A DNA stretch of 64,000 bases from Humulus lupulus (taxonomy: Eukaryota; Streptophyta; Magnoliopsida; Rosales; Cannabaceae), in contig NC_084795.1 of the NCBI RefSeq assembly GCF_963169125.1, positions 194,964,214-195,028,213 on the forward strand, read 5' to 3'. Under the pieces are notes generated by a model. That model saw nothing but the letters and a program-made list of their open reading frames with translations. It was not told the DNA's origin and did not search any database. Made by a program: the position numbers and the translations under genes. Positions 21,367-34,099 of this stretch are shown here, in pieces. Within the stretch, counting starts at the first letter, position 1; the number at the start of each line of letters is the position of its first letter.

Positions 21367-22773
21367 AGTATTCAATGGTTTGCGTGTTTGTTATTTTTAT
21401 TTTCATTTTTTTGTCTTTCTTTTATTTTTGTATGTTTTCGTTTTTGTATTCTGTTTGTTTTGGGGTATTGTTACCAGGCTATTTTTGCTCTCGCCTCATG
21501 GACATAATCATCATCCAGGTGTTCTCTCTCCTTGCCTTTTTCATTGATTATTCATTTTGACATTGAGGACACTGTCTGATTTTTGGTTGGGGTGGTGAGC
21601 ATGCATTGGCTTTCATTTGGAAAATCTTATTGTTGTGTCATTAGCATTCATTTGGAAAACATTATTGTCTCGTTGAATTTTTAAGTCAAATTTCCTCAAA
21701 ATTATCCAAGCATGAGTATAACTTGTTGGTTTGAGACAGTTCTTACTATGTTTAGCTATTAAGAAGTGATTTTTAGAGTTCTTTTGTGCACTTTCCAAAC
21801 ATGTGATAAATTTGTTGTTAACACAAATAGTTGAGAGAAATTTCAAGTTTAAAGTTTTTCATTTCTTGGTGAGTTGTGAGAGTTGAGAAAACAACTTTTT
21901 GAACGTTTATTGATCATTTGAGTTGGTAAAGTCACATCTTTGGAATTTAAAATATGACATTTACTAGAGGGATGTTTTTCATATAAGAATGAGTCTTTGT
22001 AATAATTTTTAAATTTATGTTCAATAGATTTTGTTTGTAATTTCCTTTCATATTTGTATTGTCTCTTGTCAAAAAACAAAATTGAAAAAAAAGGGAAAAG
22101 AATGATGAAAAAAAGAAGAAGAAAACTAAAGAAAAAATAAATAAATGAAAAAAAATGAAAAAAAAAAAGAGAACAAGAGCAACACTTCCTTATATTATTT
22201 TGTAGTTTTTGAAAAAAATATATAATTCTATTATTATTATTTTTTGTAATTGTATTAAAAAAATAATTTTATTATCATTATAGTTCATTTTCTTATCATT
22301 TCTAGTTAGTTGTCATTCTGAGTTTTCTCATATAAATCCCAAAGGTTGTTTGTCATTTGAATTCCAATAAGTTGATTTGCCTATCTTATGATCAATACTT
22401 GTTCAAATTGCTTGTCCTAAAAAGTTTATCTTTTCTCATTTGAGCGTAAACTGTTACATTTCCAACTCCAAAGTGTAATCCTTCCCATACAAATACTTTC
22501 AATGCCCGTGAGGAATTTGGAGTTGAGACCTTTATACTTTTGAGATTTTTCGATACTATTTGAGTTATGACTTGTGATAAAACGAATATGGTTTGGTGCA
22601 CAAACACAATTCTAAAATCACAACTAAAGTAGCTTAGATAGTAATTTCTGACTTCTTGCTGATACTTCGAAAATGCTTAGATGATTTTGCTTGGTTTGAA
22701 TTGATAATTCAACTTGATAATTTTATGTTTCGCTTGAATTACTAGGGACTAGCAATAAGCTGGTTGGGGGTTG
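21367..22773 (+). other. Athila 3' region with polypurine tract, no envelope gene
   Basis: About 1.4 kb without a credible ORF. It holds pyrimidine-rich DNA near 21390-21560, an A/G-rich run at 22077-22175 and the probable polypurine tract CTGGTTGGGGGTTG at 22760-22773 directly before the 3' LTR. Some Athila elements have an envelope-like ORF here; none is visible. Confidence 0.65.
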
Positions 22774-24267
22774 TGATTAGTGCTTAAAAATGACATTTTA
22801 CTAAGCTTAAAGCTTAAATTAAATTAAGTTTTAATTAATATTTCCTTAAATTTATTTTGATATATTTCTTTAATGGAAAATATTAATTTTAATTTAATTT
22901 ATGTTGCATTTTGACATTAATAAAAGCAAAAGAAAAAAAGAGAAAAGAGAAAGAAAAAAAAAAAGAATTAATCAAGGATGGCATTTTTTGAAAGAGTAAT
23001 TTGTGTTTTCTTTCTTCCTTAGTAGCCAGCCCAATTCAAAGGAGAAGCCCATCACCAGGTTTGCCCAACCCCAGCTCCCTTCACGCCCAGCCTCCTTCAA
23101 CTCAGCTGAAGCTCACGTGACACTCCTTCAGTCCAAATGACAGCTTCCAGCCCAAAGGCAGCTCCCACCCCAGCAGCTCAACCTGCCCAGCAACGTGACC
23201 CTTCAACCCGGGCCCAACATGTCTGAACGCTCAGCACCCCAAATGAAGGCCCAGCTCTCCCGTGGTCCAACCAGCCATTTTCCTTCAGCAGCCTACCTAT
23301 GTGGCACGTTTTCATTGGCTGGAAATGGGTCAAAACCCACTTCTGCCACCAGCCACCTTCAACCCTTATTTTGTGGGTATTGGGCCTTCCAAAATTGCCA
23401 TTTTGAGCTTTAAAGCTCATCTTTTTTGGTGTTTTAGAAAAAAGGCATTTTAACCATACACCGAAATAGATAGGTTTATATTAATAATAAGATTTGATTT
23501 TTCAAAATCATATTTCAATATTAATATTTCAGATTTATTTTGTAAACCTCATTTTGTTGTTTAATTTCTTTTTAGTCCTTTTCTCCATCTATAAATAGTG
23601 ACTCCTTCTTCACACTTAGTGTGTAATTTTTAGATTAAAGAAACTATAACAAAATTTCTACTCATATTTTCTTCTTATAATTTTGTGAGAATCATGAGCA
23701 TAATGGCCAAATCTTCCTAGGAAGGTTAGGGATGATTCCATATGCTAGTGATGTTATTTTGCTACTTTGATTTACTATGTTCTTAATGTAATATATTGGA
23801 GTTATTTATGTTCTTTCATCTCCATCTCTATTTTGTTATCTTTATTTACTTATACTAATAGTATAATGGATTAGTCATGCTCTTTCTATGTGCTTCTAAT
23901 TAGTAAAAGTAATATTGATACATAATTTATGTCTAATCTTCTATTGCATTATTGCCCTTGGGTATTTTGTCATCAAGTAACCAAGTAACTAAACAAGCAT
24001 ATGGATGATTCTTGAAACCTTTCCATTTCTCAAACTCTTGATTACATCTTACCATTCTTTCACTTATCTCATTTTATCATTTCATCAAAAAGACAACACC
24101 AACATCTCAAATCTCTTTTCATTTCCATCTTTTTATTTATTTCTTGTTACTAATTTTTGTGTTACTTTCTACTAATCTTTTGAGTTTAGGTTACCTCCTT
24201 TTGGATCGACTGCCTGATTATACTACAACCACCGCTTAGTGGTTGTCACGATTTTGGGCGTTAAACA
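22774..24267 (+). repeat. Athila 3' LTR
   Basis: It begins TGATTAGTGCTTAAAAATG and ends GGGCGTTAAACA. It carries TATAAATA at 23590-23597. It is shorter than the 5' LTR because of a deletion of about 160 bp near 23973. Confidence 0.93.
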
Positions 24268-24272
24268 TTGCC
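24268..24272. repeat. Target-site duplication of the Athila-like element (right copy)
   Basis: TTGCC is identical to 1704-1708. Confidence 0.93.
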
Positions 24273-27200
24273 ATATAGATGGAGAATGCTCTACAGAGAA
24301 TCCATCTAACCTAGAATAATAGGAGAATTGATGAAATCATGGCACGATTACCAGCTCCTGCAACCGATGATAATTTCAAAAGGAGAGAAAGTGGGTCTCA
24401 CCGATCTAGAACCCATAGAAGTAACCGTTTTGATGTGAGTTGTTCTGTTCGAACAACAACCCTGAGCTTTGTGCTGTCTGAACAGACTCCCTGAAACAAC
24501 TAGCCTGTCCACTATCGAAGAACTAAACAAACAACCCACGTCGTTAGAAACCACCCCAGTCAGGCAGAATGAGATGAGATAGGGACCACATCGAGGAGAG
24601 TGAAAGTCCCTATGAATCCTCCAGTACCAACCCGACCAGCTAGTCAGGTACAAAGAAATGAAGAAAATTTACCACAAACTCGAGAATATAGATTGGATAA
24701 TGTTGAGCTAGCTTGGTGCGCCCTGGTGGAAGGTGAATTTCCTTACCAATAAGGCACCCTCCATCGCCTATACATCGTCCACCACCCTTGCGACAACAAA
24801 GGAATGTTCCAGCTCATGGGAGAAATTGAAGAAATTCTGTACCCAAAAAAGACATGTATGTTTTAGGAAAGTCGCGAATGGTAAGCTTCGTGGAAGAAAT
24901 TTACTGGATGGAAAGCCATCACATGGAAAGTTCTGGGATTATTCGTAATAAGCACTCCTGAAGACCAAAAGGTTATCAGAGAAATCAGTTGAGCTCGGCT
25001 CAAAGGCTACGTTCTAATCCTCGTTCCGACTTGCATGATCACTTAAATGCTCAGAGAGGACAGCCAGCCTGCAACAACGATCTAAGTTATAGTCAAACAA
25101 TGGGAGATCCTTCCTTAGTGCATGACAATGGGAACGTTCTGATTAATCTAGCTCAATCTTGGAGGAACCATAACCCGAATAATGGCCATAACAAGAGGAG
25201 AGCTAATAATCAGCTCCCAAATAACCTGGAAGTAAAGGATCTAACCCTTGAGCGCCTGGCTCTGACGAGGAGCTCAAACCTTTTTCTCCTCACATTGCAA
25301 CAACTCCATATCTCGTTGGGTTTAAAATATTGAACGTGACCATTTATGATGGAACTACTGATTCGTTGAACCACATCAAGACCTTTAACACTATGATGAG
25401 AGCACACAATGTCAACATCGACCTGTGCTGTGTCCTGTTCCTAGCCATGTTGATAGGACCAGTCAAATTGTTATTCAACAAGTTTAAAAGGCACACAATC
25501 ACTCCTTGTAAACAATTATCGACCGAATTCAAAAAGTAGTTTCGAGATGTGAAAGAAGTTTGAGTAGAGGCCAACTCTTTGGCAAATATAAATCAGCAAT
25601 CGGGTGAATCCCTTAAGGCGTACATCAACCTGTTAATAAACATAGCAAATTGATCGCTAAAATATGCACGCAAGTGTACGTGGTCATGTCAAGTAATAAA
25701 TTCCGAAAGAACGGATATCGTCCCACAGAGACTATTAACCAATTACCAATAATCGTTCTTTACTTTCTATTTGGCAAATAAAATTAAGATGAATAGATCT
25801 AAATATAAACACAATTTCAATAACTAAAAAAAAAACAATTAATGAAAGGATAAACATCAAGGATAAAAATCTATAATAAAAGACCTAGGGTATTAACTTC
25901 ATAAACTTTTCATTCTATTAATTTTATTAATCGGTTCTAAATTTCTTTCTTCCTAATTCTAATAGCAGGATAACATAAATCGATTTCTATTCTTTTTCAA
26001 GATATAAGATCTCAACCTATATGCAAGTTTTCTATATCTATGTGATAAACTTAAACATATAGTTGGCATTAAGCATAGAAGCCTAATTACTACACAAGAC
26101 ATATAGATACTTTCATCCAATATGTAACCTATGTCTATATAACTATAGCATAATCAATTCTCATCTTTCGAATTTTTAATCAAAATCATAAATCAAGAAA
26201 ATATTCATCAGATATTTACTAGCATTATGCAAACAATATATAGATTAGAATAAAGAAGTAGAATTAATAGAACATCATAATAACATTAATTAGAAATCCA
26301 AGTGACTACATTAACCCCTAGATAGAGGTGTTTAGTTCATATCAGACATGACTAAAACAACAAAATAATAATTCAGAAACATAAAAATCAGAGACTTGAA
26401 GAAGAAACAAAAATATGAAAGTGCCAAAACAATTGCCAAATAATCAAATTCAATCTCTAAATTCATAATTAAAATCTGACCTTACCCTAATTAAACATAA
26501 AGTCTGAATTTATACTAAAAAAAATTACAATTTCCTTTTTTACATAGGCAGGCCATAACTTGGCATTTCCTAGGTCGCAATCCGTGTCATTTTTAAGGCC
26601 CTTCAAAGTCTGAGAAGGTCTTTGGGTGTCGCGACTCTCTAAACCCCAGCCGCGACCCATGTGTTGATGCCCTCCTAGGTTTGCCTCTGACTTCCACTAG
26701 CGCCGTGATTTATAAGAGCAAGTCGCATCTCTAATTCCCTTCATCAACCTTGAGCTTCTGACTTGACTACACTAGCGGCCTTGAAGCCCATGTCGCGACT
26801 CTAATTCCATTATTTTCAAATTTAAGCCTTTCAACATCCTTCCTTCATCAAAAACGTATTTTAACTCGTCCTTAGCACCATTTTAATTCAAGCGACCACT
26901 GAAAGCTCCTTTTTCATCATTTCCTCTTTATTTTACATTTTTCTCATGATTCAATGCACAAACCTACAACAAAGACAAAAACAAGCGTAATCTTGCACAA
27001 AACAAACATAAATACTCAAGGTTACCACAAAAACACATCCTAAAACAACACTAAAATAGAGTTATCACATATCGAGCTAGGGATGCCGATGATAGTGCCA
27101 AGCTCATGGCCTTAAGGTCAGGAATCACTGTGGGAGGTGAATTGTGGAAAGATCTCTGAAGGAAGGGAGTAAAAAATACAGATAAGTTCTTGGCCCGGGC

Positions 27201-27643
27201 TCAAGAATGGATAAACCTCGAGGAGGTAGAGTTTGCGATGGTTGAAACTAAAAAATTCTCACTCAGTCTGTTGGAGTGACGACAAACACTGCAGCTACGG
27301 TTCAACTCGCTGCCCATGACAACTAGGCAGGGAATAATACAAGAAAGGGAAATGGTGAAGGCGACCAAACAAGTTCCAAATAGAATAAGCCTGAAGAGAA
27401 GTACACCTCTATATTCACCACGTACACCGACCATACAGACACGCGGGACACATTTATTTGACCAATTTTGCCTGCCTTCCTTGGCAGAAATCAAAGCCCA
27501 TGAGAGATAAACGAGCAAAGAGACATCCATCCAAGCTTTGTCATTATCACAACGACATCGTCCACAACAGTGGCGATTTCCATCAATTAAAGGATGAGAC
27601 CGAGACACTCATTCGAGCTGGAATATTAACACATTACGCTTGA
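24273..27643 (+). pseudogene. gag: Tat-3 gag, degenerate, split by a 1.4-kb insert
   Basis: Reading resumes after the Athila element with an Arg/Ser-rich segment. The gag core is recognisable in KILNVTIYDGTTDSLNHIKT and ESLKAYINLLINIA, then, after the insert at 25647-27067, RARDADDSAKLMALRSGITV. A knuckle-like segment LCHYHNDIVHNSGDFHQLKD, followed by LIRAGILTHYA, sits at 27538-27643 and corresponds to the Tat-1 knuckle near 5180. Stops are numerous. It is the oldest and most decayed of the three Tat copies. Confidence 0.75.
25647..27067. mobile_element. Unclassified 1.4-kb insertion in Tat-3 gag
   Basis: The insert separates two adjacent parts of the gag core, so its limits are known to within a few bases. 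It is flanked by near-duplicates CATAGC and CATATC. It begins near AATTGATCGCTAAAATATGC and ends near ACTAAAATAGAGTTATCA. There is no ORF. The interior is AT-rich except 26570-26810, which repeats motifs around GTCGCGACTCT. I found no LTR, no clear terminal inverted repeat and no Helitron end. A non-autonomous element of unknown class is the most likely reading. Confidence 0.6.
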
Positions 27644-27849
27644 AAATAGGTAACTCCTAGCCCGCCGGTTGTGCAGAACCCACAACCACCTCAGGGACAT
27701 CAAACTAATTCACCATGAGCTCTCCTAGCTCTAGAAAATCAAATCATCCCTCCTACTGTCGAAGGAAGAGATATAGCTACCATTGCAGGCGAACCCCATT
27801 TGGCAGGCACAAACAATGGGGCTCAGAAAAGATACATCCAAGAGCTAAG

Positions 27850-28310
27850 AACTCATGAAGGCATGGTATTCACCCCAGAACAACAACTATCAAAGAAGCA
27901 TCGAATGGATAAACAATCAATCATTTTTACGGAAGAGGACACTAGCCAAGTCTAATTCCCTCATAATGGTTCGCTTGTAATAACCACTGAGCTCACCAAC
28001 CGGAGGGTTAGAAGAATCTTGATCGATGATGGGAGCTCAGTAAACATGATATTCATGTTCACTCTAGAAAAGATGGGCTTGTCAATAGCCAATTTGAAGG
28101 TGACCTCCACAACTCTTTATGTGTTCTCAGGTGAAGGAACGACATCTATTGTAACTATGGGAGATGAAGTACGAGTTGTTGCTAAGATGCTTGAATTCAT
28201 AGTAATAGGCTATCTGGCTGCCTATAATGCAATTTTGGGAAGATCGGAGTTAATGGCCATGAAATTCCCCTCACCCGCAAGAATATGTACTGTAAGGGGG
28301 GATTAGCTTG
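27850..28310 (+). pseudogene. pol: Tat-3 protease
   Basis: The frame at 28019-28306 gives IDDGSSVNMIF, where DDG replaces the usual DTG, and AAYNAILGRSELM for the second block. A stop precedes it near 27951 and one ends it. It aligns with the Tat-1 domain at 5476-6048. Confidence 0.75.
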
Positions 28311-28499
28311 TTGCTAGGGAATGCTATAGCACTTCCATGAAGGGAAAATCACAACCCGGCTAGCAAGCCATGGTGGTAATTGATGAAAATGAGGAGCCCC
28401 GGGCAATGATAGTTATTGAAGAGGCAAAAGAACCTCGGGTGGCAGTAAATGAGGTCGCCCAGCTTGAAGAAATAGATCCATGAATAGGTGAAGATTGAT

Positions 28500-29640
28500 A
28501 TGTGCTCCAGGATTTAGACGAGATAGAAAGGGTAATCCTCAATTCAGAAACAACTTAAAAAAAAATTCAAGATTGGTAAGAACCTTAGTGATGAACATAA
28601 AAAGGATTCGATCGAGTTTCTGAGGAAAAACCTCGACATCTTCACCTGGTCACATGTTGATATGTAGGAATCAGTCTGAGTGTGTTCATGCACACACTGA
28701 ATTTTGACAAGAATGTACCTGCAAAATAGTAGAAAAGAAGTCAATTATGGAAGGAACGAGGAGAAGCCTTGGAGGAAGAGGTAGCTCACCTCTTAAAATG
28801 CAGATTCATCACGGAGGCGAAATATCTGACCTGGATATCCAACACCGTCCTAGTTCAAAAAAGAAACGGAAAGTGGAGGACCTGCATCCACTTCTCAGAC
28901 CACAATAAAGCTTGTACAAATCATTATTTTCCCTTGCCTAGAATTGATCAGTTAGTTGATGCCATAGCAGGTCACGAGCTCATATCCTTCGTAGACGTGT
29001 ATTCTAGATATAACCAGATCATGATGAACACTGCAGACCAAGAGCATACCAGCTTCATGACCGAGCATAATGTGTACTGTTACAAAGTCATGCCATTTGT
29101 GCTGAAGAAGGCTGAAGCAACTTACAAGAGACTGGTAAACAAGATGTCCATTGATCAGATCAGGAAAAATATGGAAGTGTATGTTGATGACATGCTTGTC
29201 AAGTCAAAAACTTCCAATAACCATGTATCTGACCTGGAAGAATGTTTCGGCATGCTAAGAAAGTACAATATGAACCTCAATCCCTAGGTGTACCTTCACA
29301 GTCTTGTTGGGGAATTTTTTGGGCTTGATTGTCAATCAAAGGAGGCTTGAAGCTAATCCTAAGAAACTAAAATCGTTTTTAGAAATGTCATCGCCTAGAT
29401 CGTTGAAAAAATTTCGTCACTAAATCGATTTGTATCCAAATCAACGGACAAATGTATTCCTTTCTACAATATGCTCAAGCGGAATAGACAATTTGAATGG
29501 ACTAAAGAGTGTGAACAGGTGTTTCAAGATTTGAAAAATCATCTAGTTGAACCGCCCGTTTTGTCAAACCTAGTTGCTGGGGAATGCTTATAACTTTACT
29601 TAGCGATAATGGAGAACAAAGTTAGCACTGTATTAAATTG
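28500..29640 (+). pseudogene. pol: Tat-3 reverse transcriptase
   Basis: An open stretch of 172 codons at 28769-29287 keeps NGKWRTCIHFSDHNKAC, FVDVYSRYNQI and YVDDMLVKSK, so the YVDD box is intact although the element is otherwise very decayed. A TAG at 29285 ends it. Later fragments (SKSTDKCIPFYNMLKR, FEWTKECEQVFQDLK) show the thumb region with frameshifts. Confidence 0.8.
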
Positions 29641-30340
29641 AGAGGAGAATTGAGCATAAAACCAGTGTATTATATAAGCAAGAGGCTTTTGGGAGATGAG
29701 TCCTGATAGCCCTTGATTGAAAAGCTCGCATTCTGCCTAATTTTTTCCTCGAGAAAGCTTAGGTCGTATTTCCAATCCCATGCCATACATGTCTTAACTG
29801 ATCAACCTTTAACGAATGTCTTGCGGAAGCCTAAAGCATCAGGATGTCTATTTAACTGGGTCGTCGAACTCAGTCATCTCGAGATATTATACAAACTAGG
29901 AACAACAATTAGAGGTCAGGCTCTCACCGATAGCGTGGTCAAATACACCAGATTCCATGACGAACCTCTTCATCGATGAATTATCAAACGAGCACTGGTC
30001 CAGAGTTGGGATAATCTTGATCACACTAGAAATCCATCGCTTTCATACGACTCTTAGATTTAGGTTTGATGCATCCAATAACAAGGTGGAGTACGAGGTA
30101 TTATTGGCTAGAATTCGGGTTACCAAAGAGCTAAAAGAAAAAGCACTCAAATGTTTCAATGATTCTTAGCTCATGGTGAATCAGGTGTTAGGAGAGTACC
30201 AAGCTAGGGGAGTCAAAATGGCAGCCTATCTAGCTAAAGTAAAAAAGAGAACTGTCAAAATTTTAATTCTATTCCATTGAACAAGTTGCACGTGAGCAGA
30301 AAACCAACGTAGACACTCTAGTCTGACTCACCACCACCAA
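29641..30340 (+). pseudogene. pol: Tat-3 RNase H domains (two)
   Basis: The first domain is at 29713-29979 (EKLAFCLIFSSRKLRSYFQS, LTDQPLTNVLRKPKASG). The second begins at 29957 in another frame (LFIDELSNEHWSRVGIILIT, FDASNNKVEYEVLLARIR, FNDS followed by a stop, LMVNQVLGEYQARG). In the second domain the catalytic glycine-rich FVDGSS reads FIDELS. It confirms that Tat-3 is in the Tat lineage. Confidence 0.75.
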
Positions 30341-30479
30341 ATACGCGAATAAATTGAATGTAGTCCCAGTTGCTATTTTAGACAAGCCAAGCATAGAGGA
30401 AGAGGCAAGAGAGATTGATATGATCTGCGAAGGCCCGACCTGGATGACGCTAATAGTAGACTACCTTCCACAATACTAC

Positions 30480-30743
30480 CCGAAGACCATAAGGAGGCTC
30501 GAATGCTTTACTAGGTCCCGAGGTATGTTCTAGGTCCCAAGGTATGTTCTGGTTGAGGGAATGCTTTACTGACAAGGTCATTCAATGCCTCTTCTAAGGT
30601 GTGCTTTTCCCGAGGCTCGAAATATCCTTTAAAGAAATCCATGAAGGATCCTATGGGGACCATGCTAGGGGCAATGTTTTCCCTTGAAGGTGTGAGGCAT
30701 GGTTACTTTTGGCATATACTATAGAAGGAATCGATGTCATATG
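30480..30743 (+). pseudogene. pol: Tat-3 integrase N-terminus, cut by a copia LTR
   Basis: Fragments correspond to the start of Tat integrase, ending at GVRHGYFWHI .. KESMSYV, where Tat-1 reads RQGYFWPMMNEDSMEFV. The copia LTR starts directly after this point, and no further Tat-3 sequence is found beyond it. Confidence 0.65.
30512..30549. repeat. 19-bp tandem duplication in Tat-3
   Basis: TAGGTCCCGAGGTATGTTC (30512-30530) is followed by TAGGTCCCAAGGTATGTTC (30531-30549), with one difference. It lies just 5' of the integrase start. Confidence 0.9.
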
Positions 30744-32947
30744 TGTTAGGATTTATGCCCTAAAATCATTTAAAGCCATTTTATTGATTTAAATAAGAGT
30801 GCAATTTGATTATATTTGACAGTTATAATTATTGTTTGAATAATTTATATGAATATCAACAAAGTTTCATATTCATTTATAAGGACATGATCTTGTATTA
30901 GTAGGAGATAATTAAGATCATATATAATGAATAAAATAGTCAGTAACATATTAAAGTAAGGAATCTTTAATGAATGGATACTAGTACGATTTACTAAAAA
31001 TACAGGATGCCAGTAATCTAGATTTGGAAAACTGATGTGGATAGACATCTTGGTAATGTTACTATATATAATAGAGATTATATATGACAGGAGCGATGAA
31101 TTAACTATCTTTATAAGCTTATCGTTTTCCATAAAGATTTAATTCTTATCATAATAGATGATCATTTGTAGATCAGTATAAATCATGAGTAGTCATGAAC
31201 TTCTGTTTGTGTTTATTGGATCTTTTGATTCACTCGTTATGAACTCTTAATATAATGAGGCTAGTGACTTATTTTTTGGAGATTCAATATCATGAATGGC
31301 TAGGAACATGATTTACAATATTGGAATCCATACTTTTCTAATGGATAGAATATTGGTTCCCTTAAGGATTAATTATGGAACTTAATAGTTATGAGCTCAA
31401 ATCTATAATTTGATTATAGATTAATTATTCACTAGTGAATTAATGGTATTGATGGAACATGAGGTATTTAGAAGGGTAAAATGGTAATTTTTACAAGGAT
31501 TAAATAACAAACCAATAAATGGAAGACATAACGACATTTATTTATTATATCGATGGACTACAAAGAAAAATCTGTATATATAATTCTATAAATATACATA
31601 GAATTATCGAGTAATCATGGTTTGATTCATAATCCGGTTTATTAGAGCTTCGTAGTATAGCTCCATGGTCTCCAGTTCACTTCTGTCCTACAATGTCAAG
31701 GGTAAGGATGTCACAAGCAAGATTTGTAGAAAGAATGACTAAATAACAAAGGATTTAATTTTCAAAAGCAAGGAGATAATTATGTGATAATTATGGGCAA
31801 TTGGTTTATTGTGAATTAATTAATTATTTAACTATATATTTTATATTTTGAAATTTTTTTATGTTAAAATAAATATTAATCATGTTTGGATTAATATAGA
31901 AAAAGTTTAATTATTATCTTATTATAAGATATTTATAATAAGATATTTGTTTATTTAAAACTCATACTTTAACATAAAGTTAATTTTGAATTAACATATA
32001 TTTATTTTTGGATAAATATATTATCTTAAATATTAATTAAACAAATAAATTAGAAAATCAGGGAGAGGCACTTACTGGCTCAGCCACTCACTCTACTGTA
32101 AACTAAGTGGCACCACTTTCACGGATATCCTATCTCTGACATTTAACTTTTGAATTTTAAATTAATTAATTTATTTAATTATTCTTTTTAAATATGATTT
32201 AAATTAAATAATTAAAATAGAAGTAGCTGTTCAGTTTTATTTAAATAAAATAAAGATTAATTCAATTAGATAATTATCTTTATAAACGAGAAAAGAAGAG
32301 ATGTTTTTCATCAGTTTAACAAATTGTTAATTTTGACTGTCAGAATCTCTCTAACAAAAGAAATGAAAGAATTTCCTAGAAATTTTTATAGCCTCTCTTC
32401 TCAATCTTCTCTAGATCTCATGTGTTGAGTACATCTAGAGAGTCTAAATCAATATTTGAATCCTACGTGCCCACACACGTCCTTGTGTGTTTGAGGATTG
32501 GCTTGGAAGGCTAAGGCTAAGGCACCCCAGACCCACTGCCACCTGCGACTCGTGTGCCCCTCTTTCGTGCAACAACATCCTCCTGAGCCTTGGAGGCTCA
32601 CCTTATTGTCGTTGCCCCTAGATCTCTAAGGCACCATTTTTGTTGCGCAATCAAGATCCTATTTTTGTGCTAAAATATCTTTTATTTAATTAATTTTAAA
32701 ATGTTTGAATTTAAAAAATATAATTATCTAATTTTAGTTTTCTAAAAAAAAAAATATATTTTTTAGGTGGTTAAGATCTTATCTTAAATGTAAATAATTA
32801 TTTGAATTGGAATCTTTTAATTATTTAAATTCAACTTAATTAGAAAGATGACAAAATGGTTATTTAATGAAAAATTAGTTTTAATTAAATAAATTAATTA
32901 GAAAATTAGTTTCTAATTAATTATTTTGGCATAATAAATTGCTAACA
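30744..32947 (+). repeat. Ty1/copia 5' LTR (probable limits)
   Basis: It starts TGTTAGGATTTATGCCC inside Tat-3 integrase. A matching end GCTAACA at 32941-32947 gives the inverted TGTTAG..CTAACA pair expected of an LTR, for a length of about 2.2 kb. TCATAT occurs near both ends (30737-30742 and 32949-32954), but one base away from each, so the target duplication is uncertain. Very AT-rich. The 3' limit could lie up to about 180 bp further right. Confidence 0.6.
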
Positions 32948-34099
32948 ATCATATAGATGATCCAATATGAGAAGAGAAGCACTCTTGGAGTCTGACAAAC
33001 AGCTAAATGTCATTTTATAATTTTAATTTCTATTATTTCAAAGGGTTTTAAATTTAGAAATACCCAATAGTATTCGGTTCATCATTTATTATTTATTTAT
33101 TTATTTAAATGTTAATTTATGTTTGGTTGGTAACATGAACATGCATTAGTCAATTACATGTGATTCATGAACCCACACACAATTTTGATTAATCATGCAT
33201 ATTTTGGAAACATGATTGTCTAGGATTGTCCTAAGTGTTTTATGAATTGTTCTGGAGAAATCAATTGTATGTAAACTACTAAGTATTAAATTAGTTAAAA
33301 CTTGGTAAATCACACAATAATAAAGGCACTAGATTTTATAGGCCATTAAGATAACCAAGTTGATTTGAAAAGTATTTTAATAAACTGAGATGAATATAAT
33401 GGGTAATTATTTAGATCACGTTAATTGTAGAAATACTCTTTCTATAATTAAATGTATTTTTTAATTAATTTTATTCATAGCCTTATTAATAAACTAGTAA
33501 TTAATTTAGAATTAATTGATCAGATTTAATAAACACATTTATTCTAAAATAGTAAGTGGGAGAACGTGAACATCTCAATGTGACCTATGGTCTCCATTAT
33601 TACTAGAACACCGTGAAATATGAATAGGACCTCGAGGTGGCTTTGTTTCTGTCCCCCTAAGGAAGGTTTCTAGACATATTAATACCAATGTTGGTTTCTT
33701 ACGAAGACAGGAAAGAGTGATATATTTTAGGCATGACCAACCCTATGGTGGCACTCACTAAGTTAAGTCATGAATTTTGAAATAATGGGTTACACTTACA
33801 AACATGTAATTAACTTTTTTGCGGTAGATGATTGTATCTTGAAGAAACCAACGACTTTATTTTTAAAAGAGAAAATAAGAGTTATTTTAAGTTTTAAATA
33901 ATAAAGATAAGATTGTCTTATAAGCTATCTGAATTTAACTTGACCGACCCTAAGGTGACACTTTATTTGTTGTGTATTTTTATCGTGGAATAGTAAATGA
34001 TGAGTTTATGTGTTTTAATTGTTGCATTCATGCATCATATTTACTTTCAAAATAATTGATATTTTTTCAAATAGTTTTATTATTGTATTTCTTTCAGTA
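32948..34099 (+). other. Copia leader region, non-coding
   Basis: No clean tRNA-Met primer site follows the LTR. A degenerate candidate, TTGGTAACATGA, is at 33127-33138, to be compared with the usual TGGTATCAGAGC. The remainder is AT-rich with a better-conserved-looking stretch around 33575-33800 before gag. I see no gene. Confidence 0.5.

Larger units (their letters stand above)
1709..24267 (+). mobile_element. Athila-like Ty3/gypsy retrotransposon, complete but split by nested Tat-1
   Basis: The element has TG...CA LTRs, a TSD of TTGCC, a primer site complementary in type to tRNA-Asp as in Athila elements (14967-14984), gag, protease, reverse transcriptase, RNase H, integrase and a G-rich polypurine tract. 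Without the 11.6-kb Tat-1 insert it would be about 10.96 kb, normal for Athila. No envelope-like frame is visible between integrase and the 3' LTR. All genes carry stops or frameshifts, so it is not autonomous. Assignment rests on the primer site, the DLGASVN protease motif and gag similarity. Confidence 0.92.

Noticed and set aside
21367..22773. Envelope-like gene of the Athila element
   Set aside because: No ORF longer than about 75 codons and no signal or membrane segment arrangement of an envelope protein.
32948..33200. Continuation of Tat-3 integrase after the copia LTR
   Set aside because: Translation in three frames gives none of the expected integrase motifs; the sequence looks like copia leader, so a simple solo-LTR insertion into Tat-3 is not supported.
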